Of a stretch of 64,000 nt of DNA, positions 59,393 through 64,000 are shown piece by piece. This stretch comes from Bermanella sp047621325 (GTDB lineage Bacteria > Pseudomonadota > Gammaproteobacteria > Pseudomonadales > Oceanobacteraceae), in contig JBLHLT010000009.1 of the NCBI GenBank assembly GCA_047621325.1, positions 62,001 through 126,000 of the forward strand, given 5' to 3'. The notes beneath the pieces were generated by a model. The model ran no database searches, was not told the origin of the DNA, and was given only the letters and a program-made list of their open reading frames with translations. The position numbers and the translations under genes were made by a program. Numbering within the stretch: position 1 is the stretch's first letter; each line of letters starts with the position of its first letter.

Positions 59393-61264
59393 TTAAGGCA
59401 GTATGGTATTAGGTGCGGTAGGGGCAAGCTTACCTTGAGCATCAGCTTGTTTGTCAATGCTTTTTTCTGCGCTGGTATCCGGTGATATTAACCCAATAAT
59501 GGTCCAACCTGCTTTTGGTGTTGGTGTTTTTTGCGCACAAAAAACATGACAGTAACCTGTGTCATCAATCGCAAATAAAGGGAGGGCGCGGGTTCCGTAT
59601 TGCTCGATATAGTTCTCAAAGCTGAAGTTGTCCGTTAGCTGGGTTTTCTTCACCTGTGCTTTTTTCGCACGTAAGCTGGCCAGTTTCGAATAACTAATGC
59701 CTTCACCAAATAATCCTAACGTATCGGTATAGCTGCCAGATGATTGATGGCTGGCGCGTAAGTCGCTTTCATTGCCTAGGCCGAATACTTTGTCTTTACC
59801 AAACCAATCTAAAAAGTGCATGCTTACTAATGGGTTAAGTTGTTTGTATGGGGATAGAATTAACAAACGACCAATGCCGGATAAGTCTACATGGTTGGTG
59901 GCGTGCTCTGACGCGGGGTTACCAAAGTAAACCGGTAAGCCTTCCATGCGGGCTTGACTGAGGTTTTCCCAGTTTGTGTCGGCAATGCGAATTTTTATGT
60001 TTTGATCCATGAGCGATTTGGCAACCGCGCGCGAGGTGTCGTTCGCACCAAAAATCAAAAAACCTTGCGCAGGTGGTTCTTGTAATCCTAGCCAAACCGC
60101 TAAATATTTTGCGGTTAAGCTTTGCAGTACCACGGTGGTAATAATCACCATGAAGACCATGGGAATTAAAATATCAGCCCCTTGCCAACCAGCGGTTTCT
60201 AGTTTTAATGCGAACAGTGCCGATACCGCGGCGGCAACAATACCCCGTGGGGCGATCCATGAGAGTAGGGCTTTTTCTTTCCAGTTTAAATCTAATTTAT
60301 AAGATGAGATTAAGACACTTAATGGTCGCGCCACAAACAGAATAATGACAAGCAACACCACCATCGGTAAACCCAAGGTCACGAAGTGTGTTAAGTCTAA
60401 GCGGGCCGCCAAAATAATAAATAATGCAGAAATCAGTAGTACGCTGAGTGATTCTTTAAATTCTAAAATACCCTCAAGATCAACCTTGCGACTATTGGCC
60501 ATTACCATACCCATGATGGTGACAGTTAATAAACCTGACTCATGCTGTAAGAAGTTCGACATGGCATAAATGCCCAGCATAAACGTAAGGGTGGCAGGGT
60601 TTTGCAAATAGTGTGGCAGCCAGTTGCGATTAAGTGCTTCGATTAAGATTTTTGCGGCGGCCCAACCAAAACCAAATCCAACAAAGAGTGTGACTCCAAA
60701 TGCCTGTACGGCGTGAATCATTGCCGTGTCGCGGCTTGAAATAATAAATTCGTAAACCAATACCGCGAGTAACGCGCCAATTGGGTCAATGATGATGCCT
60801 TCCCAGCGTAAGATATTAGCCACTTTTGCCGTAGGGCGAATGGATCGCAACATAGGCACAATCACGGTTGGGCCGGTTACCACCACAAGTGCGCCAAACA
60901 GCGCGGCCAATTCCCACGATAAACCCATTATGAAATGGGTAAATACCCCAATGATGGCAAAGGTAACGAGCATGCCAATACTCACTAGGTTGCGCACCAT
61001 GGCACCGTGACCTTGAATTTGTTTGAAGTCTAAGGTCAGGCTGCCTTCAAATAAAATAATGGCAACGGCCAGTGACACCATGGGAAAGAGTAAATCCCCA
61101 AATAGGGCGTCAGGGTCTAGTAGGTGAAAGACTGGGCCAACTAATAAACCGCACACCAGTAATGGCAGTATAGATGGCACACGAATACGCCACGCAAACC
61201 ACTGGCAAAATAGTGATAATACGCCGATGCTGGCCAGTAGTGACAAGGCACTAATGCTTTCCAT
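59393..61264 (-). CDS. Cation/proton antiporter with TrkA-N domain (NhaP/CPA1 type)
   Basis: 623 residues. About 12 TM helices from residues 1-400, with GPTVIVPMLRSIRPTAKVANILRWEG and GVFTHFIMGLSWELAALFGALVVVTGPT typical of CPA1/NhaP antiporters. Cytoplasmic TrkA-N-like NAD-binding domain about 405-520 (GFLIFGANDTSRAVAKSLM, NPASEHATNHVDLSGIGRLLIL). The tail beyond 530 is variable. It exchanges Na+ or K+ for protons at the inner membrane. Single gene. Confidence 0.9.
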   Translation of the reverse strand: MESISALSLLASIGVLSLFCQWFAWRIRVPSILPLLVCGLLVGPVFHLLDPDALFGDLLFPMVSLAVAIILFEGSLTLDFKQIQGHGAMVRNLVSIGMLVTFAIIGVFTHFIMGLSWELAALFGALVVVTGPTVIVPMLRSIRPTAKVANILRWEGIIIDPIGALLAVLVYEFIISSRDTAMIHAVQAFGVTLFVGFGFGWAAAKILIEALNRNWLPHYLQNPATLTFMLGIYAMSNFLQHESGLLTVTIMGMVMANSRKVDLEGILEFKESLSVLLISALFIILAARLDLTHFVTLGLPMVVLLVIILFVARPLSVLISSYKLDLNWKEKALLSWIAPRGIVAAAVSALFALKLETAGWQGADILIPMVFMVIITTVVLQSLTAKYLAVWLGLQEPPAQGFLIFGANDTSRAVAKSLMDQNIKIRIADTNWENLSQARMEGLPVYFGNPASEHATNHVDLSGIGRLLILSPYKQLNPLVSMHFLDWFGKDKVFGLGNESDLRASHQSSGSYTDTLGLFGEGISYSKLASLRAKKAQVKKTQLTDNFSFENYIEQYGTRALPLFAIDDTGYCHVFCAQKTPTPKAGWTIIGLISPDTSAEKSIDKQADAQGKLAPTAPNTILP

Positions 61265-61447
61265 TGTGAATCCTTAATATAAATAGTGGGGGTACTTTAG
61301 CACTAGAGGGGGATTTTGCTAGTGGAGTGACGGATATGGTCAGTATAGTTTAAGCCAGTCGGGTATGTTCGACGTAAACGGTTAATGATGAGAGGGTCAT
61401 TTTGCAATTCGATACCGTTGTGCAGGGTGGCTTAGAGGCGAGTGAAA

Positions 61448-61531
61448 CGAGCGCCGTACCCCATCAATGTTATTGTGTTGATGGGTTACGCTTCCCCTTT
61501 CGAGTTGTGTTAACCCATCCTACGGCGCTCG
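61448..61531. repeat. Compound palindromic (REP-like) element
   Basis: Outer arms CGAGCGCCGTA (61448-61458) and TACGGCGCTCG (61521-61531) are a perfect 11-bp inverted repeat. Within lie CCCATCAA/TTGATGGG and a third AACCCATC copy. This resembles the common GGATGGGTTA-type intergenic repeats; it may also end transcription of the folM-like operon on the minus strand. Confidence 0.7.
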
Positions 61532-61540
61532 CTTTTTGCT

Positions 61541-62275
61541 TTAACTATAAACCGTTCGGCCGCCGTCAACGTTAATAATCTGCCCGTTCATATAATCGTT
61601 TGCGCACAAGAACAAAACGGTGTCGGCGATGTTATCCACACGGCCCATTCGTTTCATTGGAATCTTGTTTAATATCTCACGTTTATCTTCATTGCTCATG
61701 TTATCGTTTTGATCAGGCCATAATATGGCACCAGGGCTGACGCCATTACAGCGAATACGATGACCTTCATCTTTTGCTAACGATAACGTGAGGCTTTTCA
61801 GCGCCGCTTTACTGGCGCTGTAAATAGGGTGTTGTTCTAGGGTGCGCTCAGCATGAATATCAATGAGGTTGATCACTTGTCCATTAACTTGACTTAAAAA
61901 TGGCAGCATTTTTTGAATCAAGAAAAACGGGGTTTGCACATTACTACTAAAAATAGTTTGCCACTGTGCAGGGGTGGCATCTTGCCAAGGTGTTGGAAAA
62001 AACTGTGAGGCATTGTTGATTAATACATCTAACGGGCGGTGAAAATCGCTGTACCATTCTTCTAAAATAATGGCGCTGCTTTCATCACTTAAATCGGCGC
62101 TGAATAATTCACACGAACCTTCACGCTGATCATTAAGTTCTTTTTGTAAACCTAGAGCCGCTTGTTTGCTTTGGCCGAAATGCAAAAACACATCGTAATT
62201 ATTTTTGTGTAACAATCGCGCAATAGACGCGCCAATGCGCTGGGCACCACCGGTAATGAGTACAGTTTTATTCAT
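61541..62275 (-). CDS. Pteridine reductase-type SDR (FolM-like)
   Basis: 244 residues. The motif TGGAQRIGASIA is the RxG variant found in pteridine/dihydromonapterin reductases rather than the usual GxxxGxG. NNASQFFPTPW, LIDIHAERTLEQHPIYSASKAAL (Tyr/Lys) and VSPGAILWP complete the picture. Reduces dihydropterins with NADPH. It overlaps the end of cca by 4 bases (ATGA), so the two genes are co-translated. Confidence 0.85.
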   Translation of the reverse strand: MNKTVLITGGAQRIGASIARLLHKNNYDVFLHFGQSKQAALGLQKELNDQREGSCELFSADLSDESSAIILEEWYSDFHRPLDVLINNASQFFPTPWQDATPAQWQTIFSSNVQTPFFLIQKMLPFLSQVNGQVINLIDIHAERTLEQHPIYSASKAALKSLTLSLAKDEGHRIRCNGVSPGAILWPDQNDNMSNEDKREILNKIPMKRMGRVDNIADTVLFLCANDYMNGQIINVDGGRTVYS

Positions 62276-63504
62276 TTGTTGTTCTCTAATGTTTTCTTAT
62301 CTTGTATCGCGTTAATTCGAGCTTGTTCAATGGCTTGGCCAAGTTCAGGCCCAGTTACACCCGTGGCCACGATGTCTTGATTATTGATACTGTTACAAGC
62401 GGTTAACATTTTTTGAATATAGACTGCTTGTGGGTAAGGCGTATTTTCTAGTCCGGTTCGTCCTTGAGCATCGGCTTGGCAAACCAATAATAGTTTTTCA
62501 AAGCGCTCTGGTTTTCTTATTGCATCACATTGTTTGAATACTTTTAATAGAGTACTGGCCTTCAACTCAAACGCACGATGAATATGAGTGTGGAATTCGC
62601 ACGATTTTAATGTGAGTTCACGATATTGATTAGGCACACGTAAACGATCACACATTTTTTTAATTGGTTTTAATCCAAGGGTTTCATGGGCGATGTGTTG
62701 TGGCCATTTTTCTTTGTTTGTTTTGGCTTTACCTAAATCATGCATGAGGGCGGCAAAGCGGACGTCGCCATCGTCACTTAATGTGCAGGCTTGCTCTAAT
62801 GACAATAAACTATGAATGCCGGTATCGATTTCTGGGTGGTGCTTTTCGGGTTGAGGCACACCAAATAATTCATCGAGTTCACTGAAGGTGTCTTTTAATC
62901 CATTGCACTGCTTTAATATTTCAAAATAGATCCAAGGGCTTTTTTCATGCAGAGACTTTTGCGTTTCGACCCAGACTCGCTCAGGTGTTAAGTGTTTGAG
63001 TTCACCTGACTCACTGATTTGCTTCATTAGCGCAATGGTTTCTTCTGCGACGCTAAAGCCTAGGTGATGAAAGCGGGCGGCGAAGCGGGCAACGCGCAAT
63101 ACGCGCAGTGGGTCTTCGCTAAAGGCATCGCTCACATGGCGTAGGGTTTTTGTTTGAATATCGGCTTGGCCGTTAAACGGGTCGTAGATTATTCCGTTTT
63201 CATCTTGTGCCATGGCGTTAATGGTGAGATCGCGACGAACTAGGTCTTCTTCTAGGGTGACATCTTTGCCAAAGTCGACACTAAAACCTTGATAGCCATG
63301 GCCGGATTTCCGCTCGGTACGAGCAAGGGCGTATTCTTCTTGGCTTTTTGGGTGCAAAAATACAGGGAAGTCAGCGCCAACTTGTTTGTAGCCCTGTGCG
63401 ATAAGCTCATCAGGCGTTGTACCGACCACGACCCAGTCTTTATCTTGGTATTGAATATTGAGTAGTTGGTCGCGTACAGCCCCACCTACTAGGTAAATTT
63501 TCAT
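62272..63504 (-). CDS. cca: CCA tRNA nucleotidyltransferase
   Basis: 410 residues, as in E. coli (412). Nucleotidyltransferase motif LVGGAVRDQLLNIQYQDKDWVVVG at the start; DLTINAMAQDENGIIYDPFNGQADI; RVLRVARFAARF; C-terminal HD domain with FAALMHDLGKAKT (His/Asp). It adds or repairs the 3'-CCA of tRNAs; the HD domain confers phosphohydrolase activity in this subgroup. Confidence 0.96.
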   Translation of the reverse strand: MKIYLVGGAVRDQLLNIQYQDKDWVVVGTTPDELIAQGYKQVGADFPVFLHPKSQEEYALARTERKSGHGYQGFSVDFGKDVTLEEDLVRRDLTINAMAQDENGIIYDPFNGQADIQTKTLRHVSDAFSEDPLRVLRVARFAARFHHLGFSVAEETIALMKQISESGELKHLTPERVWVETQKSLHEKSPWIYFEILKQCNGLKDTFSELDELFGVPQPEKHHPEIDTGIHSLLSLEQACTLSDDGDVRFAALMHDLGKAKTNKEKWPQHIAHETLGLKPIKKMCDRLRVPNQYRELTLKSCEFHTHIHRAFELKASTLLKVFKQCDAIRKPERFEKLLLVCQADAQGRTGLENTPYPQAVYIQKMLTACNSINNQDIVATGVTGPELGQAIEQARINAIQDKKTLENNK

Positions 63505-63647
63505 ATTGTCTCGGAATTTCTATGTGTCTAGTTTCTTTGTTTCGAGTGTCTTTGTTTCGAACAATGGTCGAATAATGAGTCAGTGTATACGAAAGCAAAA
63601 CGAAGTTAGAGCATAAAACCACACACGGATTTGATGTGGCGCATAAA

Positions 63648-63678
63648 AAAGGCCCTTTGTTATCCACAAAGAGCCTTT
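63648..63678 (-). terminator. Terminator of the TraF-like gene
   Basis: AAAGGCCCTTTG / CAAAGAGCCTTT stem with one mismatch and a 7-base loop; on the minus strand followed by TTTTTTATGCG. Confidence 0.9.
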
Positions 63679-63701
63679 GGTCTTACTTTACGGTGAGATG
63701 T

Positions 63702-64000
63702 TTAGAATTCAACACCAAATTCAAGCGCGATACCCGCTTCATTTTCAGGATCGCTGGTATTGGCCATCACACCGATATCGAAGTGAACAGGTCCTGGTGA
63801 AATACCAATACCTGCTGTCATGATGTCTTGGTCAGAGCCGGCTAAATTCATACGATAACCTGCACGCAGTTGCAGGATACGCCATACATTTAACTCACCA
63901 CCAATGGCAGCGTATTGCGTTGCATCTTCAAATGCGACTGGGTCGTTTTCAGTGATGTCTAAATCAAACGCCACTTTGGTCCAGCTTGTGCGGTGGCTGA
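63702..64000 (-). CDS. TraF-like outer-membrane beta-barrel protein, C-terminal fragment
   Basis: The frame runs off the right edge; the visible 99 residues include KVAFDLDITENDPV, YAAIGGELNVWRILQLRAGYRMNL, DIMTAGIGISPGPVHFDIGVM and the end AGIALEFGVEF. Alternating hydrophobic strands and the terminal Phe fit an outer-membrane barrel. The pattern resembles the chromosomal TraF_2 (conjugal transfer protein TraF-like) family. The apparent GTG at 63972 is internal, not a start. No conjugation gene is visible nearby. Confidence 0.6.
   Translation of the reverse strand, partial: SHRTSWTKVAFDLDITENDPVAFEDATQYAAIGGELNVWRILQLRAGYRMNLAGSDQDIMTAGIGISPGPVHFDIGVMANTSDPENEAGIALEFGVEF

Noticed and set aside
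63702..63974. Complete 90-residue gene starting at 63974
   Set aside because: The frame continues open to the window edge with coherent barrel-like sequence, so the apparent start is an internal GTG; the gene is partial.

Overview
The window is chromosomal DNA of a marine-type gammaproteobacterium. The core genes (sfsA end, dbpA, valS, holC, pepA, lptF/lptG, a folM-like reductase, cca) and the many TonB-dependent and lipoprotein genes suggest an Oceanospirillales-like lineage; this placement is inferred from gene content only. I recognised no tRNA, rRNA, CRISPR array, insertion sequence or prophage.

Region 1 (1-14870): after the 3' end of sfsA and two small exported/membrane proteins comes a 13.6 kb unidirectional operon that looks like a complete, dedicated type II fatty-acid/polyketide assembly line. 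It holds malonyl-CoA:ACP transacylase, an unknown multi-pass membrane protein, a holo-ACP synthase, a ketoreductase, a FabZ-like dehydratase, an ACP, a GcvT-like folate-fold protein, two ketosynthase/chain-length-factor (KS-CLF) fusion proteins, two degenerate stand-alone KS homologues and a FabL-like enoyl reductase. It ends in a strong terminator. No thioesterase, ligase or exporter is visible, so the product and its release are unknown. I regard this as the most likely undescribed system in the window.

Region 2 (15180-19563): two periplasmic solute-binding proteins without ABC permeases. The second overlaps a hybrid sensor kinase gene, which suggests ligand sensing rather than transport.

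Region 3 (19664-37472): housekeeping genes (dbpA, valS, holC, pepA, lptFG, a phosphoribosyltransferase). Between them lie a PlsC-like acyltransferase, a three-gene ATP-grasp / 7TM-transglutaminase-like / retropepsin-like operon, an SGNH hydrolase and small lipoproteins. REP-like repeats flank the small gene at 21849-22331.

Region 4 (37511-57169): a 20 kb phosphorus-scavenging island. The phosphonate part has a PbfA-like lyase, a TonB receptor, an FAD oxidoreductase, an MFS-like transporter, a GntR/UTRA regulator, and an operon phnW - degenerate PhnZ-like HD protein - phnX - EamA transporter. Next come an alkaline-phosphatase-superfamily enzyme with a C-terminal hemopexin-like propeller, a PhoA-type lipoprotein phosphatase, a phytase-like lipoprotein and a second TonB receptor. 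A palindromic operator (TGGNNTAKNCCA) precedes the phosphonate promoters, and PHO-box-like 7-4-7 repeats lie near several starts, so dual control by a specific GntR factor and PhoB is likely. The same 12-bp operator pattern occurs twice upstream of the KS-CLF operon.

Region 5 (57425-64000): a membrane protein with a degenerate GGDEF domain, an AraC-type regulator, an NhaP-type antiporter, a folM-like reductase overlapping cca, and the C-terminal end of a TraF-like outer-membrane protein running off the window.
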